A DNA stretch of 44,492 bases from Occallatibacter sp. Its GTDB lineage: Bacteria > Acidobacteriota > Terriglobia > Terriglobales > Acidobacteriaceae. The position numbers and the translations under genes were made by a program. The DNA is taken from the NCBI GenBank assembly GCA_031296215.1, contig JARLGE010000163.1, forward strand, positions 1-44,492, read 5' to 3'. Numbering within the stretch: the first letter of the stretch is position 1; every line of letters starts with the position of its first letter. Positions 1-8,096 of the stretch are shown piece by piece. The notes beneath the pieces are model-generated. The model searched no databases, had not been told where the DNA came from, and was given only the letters and a program-made list of their open reading frames with translations.

Positions 1-26
1 GTTCGCCCACAGAAAGGACAGGTCGA

Positions 27-1094
27 GTGACCGCAATCGACGGCAGGGAACTGCTGCAACAATTTGCCAGCGACAACTACGCGGGCATCTGCCCGGAAGC
101 TTGGAGCGCCATGGCCGCGGCCAACGAGGGGCACGTGACTTCGTATGGCGACGATCCGTGGACGGACCGGGCATCGAACGAATTCCGAGAGCTGTTCGAG
201 GCCGAGTGCGAGGTGTTCTTGGTCTTCAACGGGACGGCGGCCAACTCGCTGGCGCTGGCTTCGCTGTGCCAGTCGTACCACGGGGTGATCTGCGGCGAGT
301 CGGCGCACGTGGAGACGGATGAGTGCGGCGCGCCGGAGTTCTTTTCCAACGGCTCGAAGCTGCTGGTGGCGCACAGCGCGGACGGCAAGCTGACGCCCGC
401 GTCGATCCGGGAGCTGGCAACCAAGCGCCAGGACATTCACTACCCCAAGCCCCGCGTGGTGACGCTGACGCAATCGACGGAGATGGGGCGGGTGTATTCG
501 CTGGCCGAGCTGCGCGCGATTGCGGACGAGTGCAAGGCGCACGGACTTTATCTGCACATGGACGGGGCGCGCTTTGCCAATGCTGTGGCGAGCCTGGGCT
601 GCTCGCCGGCCGAAGTGAGCTGGAAGAGCGGCGTGGATGTGCTGTGCTTTGGGGGAACGAAGAACGGCATGGCAGTGGGCGAGGCGGTGTTGTTTTTTGA
701 CCGCAAGCTGGCGGCGGATTTCGACTACCGCTGCAAGCAGGCGGGGCAGCTGGCGTCGAAGATGCGCTTCCTGGCCGCGCCATGGGTGGGATTGCTGGAG
801 AGCGGGGCGTGGCTGCGGAATGCGACGCACGCGAATTTGTGTGCGCGGCATTTTGAAAAACAGATCGAGGGGATTGCCGGTGTTCAACTGGCGGGGCCGG
901 TGGAGGCCAACGCGGTGTTCCTGGCTGCCGCGGAGCCGGTTCTGGAGGCGCTGCGCAAGCGGGGATGGCGGTTCTACACCTTCATCGGCGGCGCGGCGCG
1001 GTTCATGTTCGCGTGGGACACGGATCTCGGGCGCGTCGACGAACTCTGCCGCGATTTGCGGGAGTGTGCGGAGCGGGATGGGCTTCCTGGGTGA
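27..1094 (+). CDS. Low-specificity L-threonine aldolase (beta-eliminating lyase family)
   Basis: PLP enzyme of fold type I that cleaves L-threonine or L-allo-threonine to glycine and acetaldehyde in the cytoplasm. The 355-residue length is normal for the family. The N-terminal FASDNYAG and the ALAS-CGESAH region match substrate and cofactor loops of threonine aldolases, HMDGARF near residue 180 carries the aspartate that contacts the PLP ring nitrogen, and GGTKNG at about 209-214 holds the Schiff-base lysine, Lys212. The start is GTG, chosen because AAGGA lies 8 bases upstream and the family N-terminus begins just after it. Its promoter lies outside the window. Stereospecificity (L, L-allo or low) cannot be read from the sequence. 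Confidence 0.9.
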   Translation: MTAIDGRELLQQFASDNYAGICPEAWSAMAAANEGHVTSYGDDPWTDRASNEFRELFEAECEVFLVFNGTAANSLALASLCQSYHGVICGESAHVETDECGAPEFFSNGSKLLVAHSADGKLTPASIRELATKRQDIHYPKPRVVTLTQSTEMGRVYSLAELRAIADECKAHGLYLHMDGARFANAVASLGCSPAEVSWKSGVDVLCFGGTKNGMAVGEAVLFFDRKLAADFDYRCKQAGQLASKMRFLAAPWVGLLESGAWLRNATHANLCARHFEKQIEGIAGVQLAGPVEANAVFLAAAEPVLEALRKRGWRFYTFIGGAARFMFAWDTDLGRVDELCRDLRECAERDGLPG

Positions 1095-1135
1095 GGTCTT
1101 GAGAGGGTTCTTCTTCTCGATTTCCCATTCCCTCG

Positions 1136-1191
1136 GGGCCTAAAGCCCAGTTCCCCAATTGCCCCTCGCGTGGCACGGCTGAAGCCGCGCC
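1136..1191. repeat. REP-like pair of small palindromes
   Basis: Two short hairpins lie in the gap after the threonine aldolase gene. The first pairs GGGC (1136-1139) with GCCC (1145-1148) around CTAAA. The second, GGCACGGCTGAAGCCGCGCC (1172-1191), forms an 8-bp stem with one A-C mismatch and a TGAA tetraloop. Palindromes of this look (a GGGGCTAAAGCCC-like unit next to a GGCACGGCTGAAGCCGTGCC-like unit) are familiar to me from intergenic regions of acidobacterial genomes, but repetition elsewhere in this genome cannot be tested here. They could also act as the terminator of the preceding gene, although only a short T run (CCCTTT) follows. Confidence 0.45.
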
Positions 1192-1293
1192 CTTTCAAAA
1201 CCGATAGATTCCTCGCATCGACGAGTTTTCATCCAGGCGCTCGAAAAGAAAACTGGAGACAGCGGCGCTAAAATCCGTTAAAACTTTGATTAA

Positions 1294-2886
1294 GTGACAA
1301 CTCCAGAGTTGAACCCAACTACCCATTCCACAAATCAGGCCAACGCGAGCCGGCCCGCCGCTTCCGGCATGGTTCAGAGCCTGGGCCTCTTTTCCTCGAC
1401 AGCGCTGGTGATCGGGTCGATGATCGGCTCGGGCATCTTTATCGTCGGGGCCGACATTGCCCGCGGAACCGATTCGCCGGCGCTCTACCTGGGCGCGTGG
1501 GTGGTGACCGCGGTGCTCACCATGATCGGCGCGCTCAGCTACGGCGAACTGGCGGCCATGATGCCGCGCGCCGGCGGGCAGTACGTTTACCTGCGCGAGG
1601 CGCTGGGACCGTTGTGGGGATTTCTTTACGGCTGGACGCTGTTCCTGGTGATCCAGACGGGAACCATCGCCGCCGTCTGCGTGGCCTTCGGCAAGTTTCT
1701 CGGCGTCTTCTTTCCCACCATCTCGACCACCCACTGGCTGCTGCACATTGCCCATGTGCCGCCGCTGCGGGTGGGGCCGATGGTGCTGGGCAACATGGAC
1801 ATCGGCGTCAACACGGCCAACCTGACCGGGATTCTGGTGGTCTTCTTTCTGGCCATCGTGAACGTTTTCGGGGTGAAACTGGGCGCGCTGATCCAGAACG
1901 TCTTCACGTCGGCCAAGGCGCTCTCTCTGGCCGGGCTGGTGGTGCTGGCCTTTACGGTGGGGCGCAACGGGACGGCCTGGGAAGCCAACTTCGGGTCAGG
2001 CTGGAGCCAGTTCTGGAAGAATGCCGGGTGGAGTTCGCTGCACCCCATTCAGGTGGGCATCGGCGGGCCGATTGTGCTGGTGAACCTGGCAGTGATTCTG
2101 GCGGCGGTGCAGGTGGGTTCGCTGTTTTCTTCGGACGCATGGAACAACATCACGTTCACGGCCGGCGAGGTAAAGAACCCCAAGAGAAATATTCCTCTGT
2201 CGCTGGTGCTGGGCACTGGGTTTGTGTCCGCCGTGTATTTTCTGGCGTCCTTCGGTTACCTGCTGGTGCTGCCAATGTACGGCGACCCGCACGGCGCGAC
2301 GGTGCTGGTGCGAGGCGTGCAATACGCGGCCGAGGATCGCGTAGGCACGGCGGCTCTGGAGCAGATCTTTCACTCCGGCGGCGCGTGGCTGATGGCCGGA
2401 GCGATTTTGATTTCGACCTTTGGCTGCGCCAATGGGCTGACGCTGGCCGGGGCGCGTGTCTACTACGCCATGAGCCGCGACGGGCTGTTCTTCAAGTCGG
2501 TGGGCAAATTGCATCCCAAGTTCAAGACGCCCGCGGCGGGGCTGATGGTTCAGGCCGTGTGGGCCACGCTGCTGTGCGTCTCCGGCTCCTATAGCCAGTT
2601 GCTGGACTACATCATCTTTGCCGCGCTGTTCTTTTACATTCTTACGATCGCGGGGCTGTTCGTGCTGCGCTACAAGCGGCCGGATGCGCCGCGGCCCTAC
2701 AAAGCGCTGGGCTATCCCTTTTTGCCCGCGCTTTATATCGTGCTGGCGGGTTGGATCTGTATCGTATTATTGCGGTACAAGCCCCAGTACACCTGGCCGG
2801 GCATGGTTCTGGTTCTGCTCGGCATTCCCGTTTATCTTTTCTGGTCGCGACGGCCGGCAGGTCAAACCGAAGACGAGTCTACTTAG
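1294..2886 (+). CDS. APC-superfamily amino acid permease
   Basis: Inner-membrane amino acid transporter of about 530 residues with roughly 12-13 hydrophobic segments. The first helix contains the unwound substrate motif MIGSGIF near residues 41-47, followed by GELAAMMPRAGGQYVYLREALGP, the loop typical of the amino acid/polyamine/cation (APC) superfamily, closest in feel to the serine/threonine exchanger and YkbA-like groups. The GTG start has no clear ribosome-binding site. An internal ATG at 1369 would keep every helix and remains possible, because the first 25 residues are polar and Ser/Thr/Asn-rich. It is followed after 29 bases by a second permease of another APC subfamily. The substrate is not determined. 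Confidence 0.82.
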   Translation: MTTPELNPTTHSTNQANASRPAASGMVQSLGLFSSTALVIGSMIGSGIFIVGADIARGTDSPALYLGAWVVTAVLTMIGALSYGELAAMMPRAGGQYVYLREALGPLWGFLYGWTLFLVIQTGTIAAVCVAFGKFLGVFFPTISTTHWLLHIAHVPPLRVGPMVLGNMDIGVNTANLTGILVVFFLAIVNVFGVKLGALIQNVFTSAKALSLAGLVVLAFTVGRNGTAWEANFGSGWSQFWKNAGWSSLHPIQVGIGGPIVLVNLAVILAAVQVGSLFSSDAWNNITFTAGEVKNPKRNIPLSLVLGTGFVSAVYFLASFGYLLVLPMYGDPHGATVLVRGVQYAAEDRVGTAALEQIFHSGGAWLMAGAILISTFGCANGLTLAGARVYYAMSRDGLFFKSVGKLHPKFKTPAAGLMVQAVWATLLCVSGSYSQLLDYIIFAALFFYILTIAGLFVLRYKRPDAPRPYKALGYPFLPALYIVLAGWICIVLLRYKPQYTWPGMVLVLLGIPVYLFWSRRPAGQTEDEST

Positions 2887-2915
2887 TCAACCGCGGAGGA
2901 GGGAGCCCCTCATTC

Positions 2916-4442
2916 ATGTCCAGTCTGCTTCGTATCAAACCGATGTCGTTGCTGAACCTAGAGGCCAGTGAAACGGGTGAACACACGCTCAAGCGGTCGC
3001 TGGGCGCGCTGAACCTGATCACGCTGGGCATCGGCGCCATCATCGGCGCGGGCATCTTTGTGCTGACCGGGACGGCTGCGGCCACGGCAGCGGGTCCAGC
3101 CGTGTCGTTGAGCTTTGTATTGGCCGGCATCACCTGCGCGTTTGCCGGGCTGTGCTATGCCGAGTTCGCCTCCATCATTCCCATCGCGGGTTCTGCTTAC
3201 ACCTACGGGTACGCGACCCTGGGCGAACTGGTGGCCTGGATCATCGGCTGGGACCTGGGGCTGGAGTACGGGTTTGGCGCGGCCACCGTGGCGTCGGGCT
3301 GGTCGGGATACTTCAACAGCCTGCTGGCGCAGATGGGTCTCCACATCCCACCGCAGTTGACGGCTACGCCGGGGACGGACCTGGTGTTTTATCAAAACGT
3401 CTGGATGCCGGTGACATCGCTTCCCATGGAAGTGTCGGGCACAGGCCTGCCGCACGCCACCGGGCTGTTCAACCTGGTGGCGATTCTGGTGATAGTGCTG
3501 ATCACCACGGTGCTGGTGATCGGCATCAAGGAGTCGGCCAATCTGAATACGGCGATCGTGATCGTCAAGCTCTCGGTGGTCGGGATATTCATTGCGCTGG
3601 GCGGCTACTTCCTGATCTTGCATCCGGACCTTGCGATGCGTAACTGGCATCCGTTCATCCCGCCGTCGGATGGGCATGGACACTTCGGGCTGAACGGCAT
3701 TGCGCTGGGCGCGGCCTCGGTCTTCTTCGCCTACATCGGGTTCGACGCGGTGTCGACCGCGGCCCAGGAGGCCAAGAATCCGCAGAAGGATATGCCCATC
3801 GGCATTCTGGGCTCCCTGGCAATCTGCACGGTGCTCTACATCATCGTCTCCACGATTCTGACCGGCCTGAAGAACTACAAGGAGCTGAACGTGGCCGCGC
3901 CGGTGGCGCTGGGAATCAAGGTAACCGGAATCGGCTGGGGCGAGCTGCTGGTGAACGTCGGCGCTGTCTTCGGGTTGGGAACCGTGATGCTGGTCATGCT
4001 GCTGGGCCAGTCGCGCGTGTTCTTCTCGATGTCCAAGGACGGGTTGCTGCCCAAGTGGGCGGCGGCCATCCATCCGCGCTTTCGCACTCCGTGGATTTCC
4101 ACCATCGCGGTGGGGGCCATTGTGGCGATCATGCCGGGCTTTATGCCCATCGACCAGCTCTCCAAGGTGGTGAATATCGGCACGCTGCTGGCCTTCACCA
4201 TCGTCTGCGCGGGGGTGTGGGTGCTGCGGGTGCGGCATCCCGACCTGCATCGGCCCTTCAAGACGCCTTTTGTGCCGGCGGTTCCGATTCTCGGCATCGT
4301 CTCAGCGTTCTACCTGATGTCGCGGCTTCCGGCGTTCACCTGGAAGGTGATGATCGGCTGGCTGCTGGTGGGGCTGGTGATTTACTTCGGCTACTCGGTG
4401 CGGCACAGCAAGGTGCAGAAGCTGCCGCTCGGGACAAAGTAG
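2916..4442 (+). CDS. Cationic amino acid transporter (CAT)-like APC permease
   Basis: A 508-residue inner-membrane permease of the CAT/YfnA group. After a soluble N-terminus (HTLKRSLGALNLITLGIGAIIGAGIFVLTG), the GAIIGAGIF motif marks helix 1, and PIAGSAYTYGYATLGE and AYIGFDAVSTAAQEAKNPQKDMP are hallmark CAT segments. I count 12-14 membrane helices. The reading frame stays open further upstream, but ATG at 2916 is chosen because GGAGGAGGG at 2895-2903 lies at good distance and the longer form would overlap the preceding permease. It is probably co-transcribed with that permease and ends just before a strong hairpin. Likely substrates are arginine, lysine or other amino acids, not resolvable from sequence. 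Confidence 0.87.
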   Translation: MSSLLRIKPMSLLNLEASETGEHTLKRSLGALNLITLGIGAIIGAGIFVLTGTAAATAAGPAVSLSFVLAGITCAFAGLCYAEFASIIPIAGSAYTYGYATLGELVAWIIGWDLGLEYGFGAATVASGWSGYFNSLLAQMGLHIPPQLTATPGTDLVFYQNVWMPVTSLPMEVSGTGLPHATGLFNLVAILVIVLITTVLVIGIKESANLNTAIVIVKLSVVGIFIALGGYFLILHPDLAMRNWHPFIPPSDGHGHFGLNGIALGAASVFFAYIGFDAVSTAAQEAKNPQKDMPIGILGSLAICTVLYIIVSTILTGLKNYKELNVAAPVALGIKVTGIGWGELLVNVGAVFGLGTVMLVMLLGQSRVFFSMSKDGLLPKWAAAIHPRFRTPWISTIAVGAIVAIMPGFMPIDQLSKVVNIGTLLAFTIVCAGVWVLRVRHPDLHRPFKTPFVPAVPILGIVSAFYLMSRLPAFTWKVMIGWLLVGLVIYFGYSVRHSKVQKLPLGTK

Positions 4443-4473
4443 GGAACTGAGTTCTCAACAGAACGGGCTAATG

Positions 4474-4505
4474 CAACACGGCCTCCCGCAAGGGAGGCCG
4501 TGTTG
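4474..4505. terminator. Bidirectional hairpin between convergent genes
   Basis: A perfect 14-bp stem (left arm 4474-4487, right arm 4492-4505, core ACGGCCTCCC/GGGAGGCCGT) closed by a GCAA tetraloop. It sits between the plus-strand permease operon and the minus-strand bacilliredoxin gene. There is no long T tract on either side (TGATT on the plus side), so it may rely on stem strength or serve as an mRNA 3' stabiliser. Confidence 0.75.
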
Positions 4506-4526
4506 ATTGCGCAAGCGGGTGCGCCC

Positions 4527-4958
4527 TTACTGGACAGTGGTCTTGGCGCAGAACTCGTCGAAGGCGCGGACCAGTTCGCCGGCGATTTGCGGGGCGGTGG
4601 ACTGCTCGATGATGTAGCGCTGCATCAGGTAGACCAGCTTGCCGTCGCGCAGGATGGCGATGGCCGGAGAGGTGGGCGGGTTCCCCTCGAAGTAGCCGCG
4701 GGCGCGCTCGGTGGCCTCGCGGTCCTGGCCTGCAAAGACGGTGATCTTGTGGTCGGGCAGGTTGGCGGCGTTGGCAATGGCCATGCGCACGCCAGGGCGC
4801 ATCTTGCCGGCCGCGCATCCGCAGATGGAGTTGACCACCAGCAGGGTGGTGCCGGGTGTGGCAATCGCCGCGTCCACGTCCTCGGCGGTGCGGGTTTCCT
4901 TGATTCCGGCGCGGGTGAGTTCCTCGCGCATGGGAATGACCATCAATTCTGGGTACAT
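4527..4958 (-). CDS. Bacilliredoxin (BrxA/BrxB, YphP/YqiW family)
   Basis: A 143-residue thioredoxin-fold disulfide oxidoreductase. In Firmicutes this family removes bacillithiol from mixed disulfides on proteins. The hallmark CGC redox motif is at residues 46-48 within VVNSICGCAAGKMRPG, and the preceding MYPELMVIPMREELTRAG is the typical family N-terminus. The start is fixed by GGAGG shortly upstream of ATG on the minus strand. The open frame runs much further upstream, but that part is antisense to murB and is not real. It diverges from murB with a gap of about 70 bp. Acidobacteria are among the lineages reported to carry bacillithiol-related genes, so the physiological thiol here is inferred. 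Confidence 0.9.
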   Translation of the reverse strand: MYPELMVIPMREELTRAGIKETRTAEDVDAAIATPGTTLLVVNSICGCAAGKMRPGVRMAIANAANLPDHKITVFAGQDREATERARGYFEGNPPTSPAIAILRDGKLVYLMQRYIIEQSTAPQIAGELVRAFDEFCAKTTVQ

Positions 4959-5030
4959 GTGTGCCTCCGGGGCGGGAAGTTGCCTCACAATCATTCTATC
5001 GTGAAACGCGTGTAGTGTAGGCTTGAACCG

Positions 5031-6110
5031 ATGTTCCTGGAAGAAAACAAGCCGCTTGCGCCTTTCACCACGTTTGGCATCGGGGGACCGGCGCGCTGGT
5101 TTGTGGAGGCGGCCCTCGAAGACGAGATTGTGGAAGCTACAGTTTGGGCGCGGGAGCGCGGGCTGAAACTGTTTGTTCTGGGCGGGGGAAGCAATCTGCT
5201 GGTAGCCGACGCGGGATTTGACGGGCTGGTGCTGCGGGTGGGGTTGCTGGGGATTGAGGCCCATGCGGATGGGCCAACCGGCGATGCGTTCGGGGAGTGG
5301 GTGTATCGCGTTGCGGCAGGCGAGGATTGGGAGCACTGCGTGCGGCGGACCATCGAAGACAATTGCGCGGGTTTGGAGTGCCTGGCAGGGATTCCGGGAA
5401 CGGTGGGTGGGACGCCGGTGCAGAATGTGGGCGCCTACGGGCAGGAGGTGGCCAACGTCGTCGACCGGGTGCGGGCGTTCGACCTGAAGGAACGAGCATT
5501 CGTGGAGTTGCCGGCGGCGGAGTGCGGGTTTGGCTACAGGCGGAGCCGGTTTAACACGACGGATCGCGGGCGTTTCCTGGTGACGCGCGTGGATTACCGG
5601 TTGAATTTGGGCGGCGCGCCGGCGCTGCGCTACGCGGAGTTGCAACGGGCGATCGAGGAGAGCGCGCGGGATGGCAGGCAGCCGGGCCTTGCCGAGGTCG
5701 CCGCGGTGGTGCGGCGGATTCGCAGCGCAAAGGGAATGCTGTTGGTTGAGGGCGATGCGGATTGCCGCAGCGCCGGCAGCTTCTTCAAGAATCCGGTGGT
5801 GAGCGAGGAGCAGGCGGCGCGGATTGCGGCGACGAGCGCGCAAGGACCGCCGCGGTTTCCTGCCGGACCGGGCGCAGAGAACGCAGGCCGGGTGAAGCTG
5901 GCGGCGGCGTGGCTGATCGAGCAAGCCGGCTTCGAGAAGGGCTACAGGCTGGGCGCTGCGGGGATCTCGTCGCGGCACACGCTGGCGCTGGTTAATTCAG
6001 GAGAGGCAAGTGCGGCGGACGTGCTGGCTCTGGCGGGGCAGATCGGCGATGCGGTTGAAGCGCGCTTCGGCGTCCGGCTGGAGATGGAGCCGGTGCTGGT
6101 GGGATTCTGA
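5031..6110 (+). CDS. murB: UDP-N-acetylenolpyruvoylglucosamine reductase
   Basis: Cytoplasmic flavoenzyme that reduces UDP-GlcNAc-enolpyruvate to UDP-MurNAc with NADPH, the second committed step of peptidoglycan synthesis. At 359 residues it is a type I (E. coli-like) MurB. The FAD-binding stretch KLFVLGGGSNLLVAD is at about 46-60, GIPGTVGGTPVQNVGAYGQE at about 123-142, the catalytic serine lies in SAGSFFKNP near residue 248, and the C-terminus ends LEMEPVLVGF with the usual glutamate. ATG at 5031 gives the standard N-terminus (PLAPFTTFGIGG). No Shine-Dalgarno sequence is visible, so translation may start on a very short or leaderless transcript. It is not within a dcw cluster. Confidence 0.95.
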   Translation: MFLEENKPLAPFTTFGIGGPARWFVEAALEDEIVEATVWARERGLKLFVLGGGSNLLVADAGFDGLVLRVGLLGIEAHADGPTGDAFGEWVYRVAAGEDWEHCVRRTIEDNCAGLECLAGIPGTVGGTPVQNVGAYGQEVANVVDRVRAFDLKERAFVELPAAECGFGYRRSRFNTTDRGRFLVTRVDYRLNLGGAPALRYAELQRAIEESARDGRQPGLAEVAAVVRRIRSAKGMLLVEGDADCRSAGSFFKNPVVSEEQAARIAATSAQGPPRFPAGPGAENAGRVKLAAAWLIEQAGFEKGYRLGAAGISSRHTLALVNSGEASAADVLALAGQIGDAVEARFGVRLEMEPVLVGF

Positions 6111-6139
6111 AACGGGAACTGCAACTGCAAGGAGCAAGC

Positions 6140-6724
6140 GTGAAGACAAGCCGTCTTGAGGCGTTCAGCGATGGGGTGATCGCGGTGATCATCACCATCA
6201 TGGTGCTGGAACTGAAGGTGCCGCACACGGCCGCTCCGGAGGCACTGCTGACGGTGGTTCCGTCGTTGCTGGTCTATGGGATGAGCTTCGCGGTGGTGGC
6301 CATCATGTGGGTGAATCATCACCACTTCCTTGAGAAGGCGCGGCACGCGAATGCGGCGCTGCTGTGGGCCAATAACAACCTGCTGTTCTGGATGTCACTG
6401 ATTCCGTTTGTGACGGCCTACCTGGGCGAGAACTGCCACGCGCCGCTGGCGGTCGCGGTCTACGGCGCGGTGATGGCCTTTGCCTCCCTGGCGTTCCTGT
6501 TGCTGCAGATCACGCTGGCGAAGCAGGACACGGCGGACGCGGCGCGGCAGCTTCTGTTCCGGCGGTTGAACCACAAGGCGCTTACCTCGATGGTCTTTTA
6601 CACCGGGTCGGTGGGCCTGGCGTTCGTCTCCGTGTATGCATCGTTCGCGATCTTCGTGATTTTTCCGCTGCTCTATTTCTGGCCGGAGCGCAAGGCGGGA
6701 CTGCAGAGGGCAGAGGTTAGCTGA
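6140..6724 (+). CDS. TMEM175-family potassium channel (DUF1211)
   Basis: A 194-residue membrane protein with six predicted helices. The first helix carries the family signature RxxxFSD (RLEAFSDGVIAVIITIMVLEL, residues about 5-25), whose following isoleucines form the selectivity constriction in characterised bacterial TMEM175 channels. The length fits the bacterial one-repeat form that assembles as a tetramer. The start is GTG, with AAGGAG 5-10 bases upstream, about 30 bases after murB, so it may be co-transcribed with it. The last 8 bases overlap the end of modC, which is on the opposite strand. Ion selectivity is inferred from the family only. Confidence 0.85.
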   Translation: MKTSRLEAFSDGVIAVIITIMVLELKVPHTAAPEALLTVVPSLLVYGMSFAVVAIMWVNHHHFLEKARHANAALLWANNNLLFWMSLIPFVTAYLGENCHAPLAVAVYGAVMAFASLAFLLLQITLAKQDTADAARQLLFRRLNHKALTSMVFYTGSVGLAFVSVYASFAIFVIFPLLYFWPERKAGLQRAEVS

Positions 6725-7430
6725 GGCGCTGAAGCAGACGGCCGCGCTCGGAGGCAAGTACCCCGGCGGCCGGCCCCAGGGCGGCCAGGCGCCCTTCGTG
6801 GAGTAAGGCGACCTCCGCGCCGGTGGCTAGGGCATCCGTTGCGTCGTGGGTGGCCAGGACAGTTTGGACCTTGTGCTCCTGAGCCCAGACCCGCAACCGG
6901 GCAAGGAGCGCATCGCTGGCGGCGCCGTCGAGGGCGGAGAACGGCTCGTCCAGCAGCAGCAGACGGGGCATCGGAGCGAGGGCGCGGGCCAGGGCCACTC
7001 GTTGCGCTTCGCCACCGGAAAGGTCGTGCGGGCGGCGGTCGATCAGCCTCAGCGCATCCACCAGCTCCAAAACTTGCTCGACCTGTGCGGCGCGATGGGT
7101 GCGGTCGAGCCCGCTGAGCCCGTAGGCAACGTTGGCGGCGACGCTGAGGTGAGGGAAGAGCGCGGATTGCTGCGCGACCATGGAGGTCTGCCGGTGGCCT
7201 GGCTTGACCCAGATGCCATGCTCGGATTCGGTGAGTTGGCGGCCGTCAAGAGCCACTCGCACCCGTTGCGGACGGACGGGGTCGGAGAGGTCAAGGCCGG
7301 CCAGCAGGCGCAGCAGCGTGGATTTGCCCGCGCCGGAGGGGCCGAAGACGACGGTCCAATCGGAGGCGAAGCGGCACTGGACCTGCAAATGGAAGCTGCC
7401 GCGGCGGGCATCGAGGGAGAGTTCAAGCAC
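6717..7430 (-). CDS. modC: Molybdate ABC transporter ATP-binding protein, short form
   Basis: ATPase subunit of the molybdate (or tungstate) importer. It has Walker A (FGPSGAGKSTLLRLLAG, about residues 29-45), Q-loop region (SMVAQQSALFPHLSV), ABC signature (LSGGEAQRVALARAL), Walker B (RLLLLDEPFSALDG) and the H-loop histidine (LATHDATDAL). The start is GTG at 7430, chosen because GGAGG precedes it and it overlaps the modB stop by 8 bases. The open frame upstream of this is antisense-like or modB-overlapping and is not coding. At 237 residues it lacks the C-terminal TOBE/MOP molybdate-binding domain of the ~350-residue ModC. Its substrate is inferred from modA and modB next to it. Confidence 0.88.
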   Translation of the reverse strand: MLELSLDARRGSFHLQVQCRFASDWTVVFGPSGAGKSTLLRLLAGLDLSDPVRPQRVRVALDGRQLTESEHGIWVKPGHRQTSMVAQQSALFPHLSVAANVAYGLSGLDRTHRAAQVEQVLELVDALRLIDRRPHDLSGGEAQRVALARALAPMPRLLLLDEPFSALDGAASDALLARLRVWAQEHKVQTVLATHDATDALATGAEVALLHEGRLAALGPAAGVLASERGRLLQRLS

Positions 7431-8091
7431 GGCGGCCTCCACGCGGGCGTCCGCCCAGGTAGATGGCGGCCAGGGCAGTGGCGCTAAGGGCGAGCAGGAT
7501 GGCCGCGGTGCGGTTGGCGGCGGCGTAGTCGAAGTTCTCCACCTGGTTGTAAAGCACGATGGAGAGGGTGCGGGTTGCGCCGGGAATGTCTCCGCCGAGC
7601 ATGAGCACCACGCCGAACTCGCCCATGGTGTGGAGGAAGCTGAGCACCGCTGCGGCAATGAGAGACCGGCGAGCAAGCGGCACCAGTAGTGTGCGGACCA
7701 GGCGCACAGGGCCAGCGCCAAGCAGGCGAGCTGCGTCTACGAGCGCCGGCTCAACTGCGGCGAAGCCCGCTACCAGCGGCTGCACGGCGAAGGGGAGGCT
7801 GTAGATGACCGAGCCGACGACAAGCCCGGAAAAAGAAAACGCGAGCGGATGGCCGAGCAGGGCAGTGATGCCGCGACCGAAAGCGGTGCGGGGGCCTAAA
7901 AGAACCAACAGAAAAAATCCGAGGACGGTGGGCGGCAGAACCAAAGGCAGGGCGGCGAGCGCTTCTACGGCGGCCAGCCAGCGTCCGCGGCCCAGCACCA
8001 GCCACGCGGCCAGGGGCACGGCCACGGCCAGCAGAATAGCCGTGGTGACCGTGGCCAGCTTGAGGGTGAGGGCGAGCGCTTGCCAGTCCAT
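7423..8091 (-). CDS. modB: Molybdate ABC transporter permease
   Basis: Inner-membrane permease of 222 residues with five to six helices. The EAA-type cytoplasmic loop that docks the ATPase is visible as VDAARLLGAGPVRLVRTLLVPLARRSLIAA, followed by SFLHTMGEFGVVLMLGGDIPG, a segment characteristic of ModB/CysT-type permeases. The early LPLVLPPTVLGFFLLVLLG is also typical of ModB. It starts 5 bases after modA and its stop overlaps the modC start, so the three genes form one operon. Confidence 0.93.
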   Translation of the reverse strand: MDWQALALTLKLATVTTAILLAVAVPLAAWLVLGRGRWLAAVEALAALPLVLPPTVLGFFLLVLLGPRTAFGRGITALLGHPLAFSFSGLVVGSVIYSLPFAVQPLVAGFAAVEPALVDAARLLGAGPVRLVRTLLVPLARRSLIAAAVLSFLHTMGEFGVVLMLGGDIPGATRTLSIVLYNQVENFDYAAANRTAAILLALSATALAAIYLGGRPRGGRRA

Positions 8092-8096
8092 GGTTC

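Noticed and set aside
2958-4250. 430-codon minus-strand open frame across the CAT permease
   Set aside because: Antisense shadow with His/Arg/Asp-rich translation; the plus-strand permease is unmistakable.
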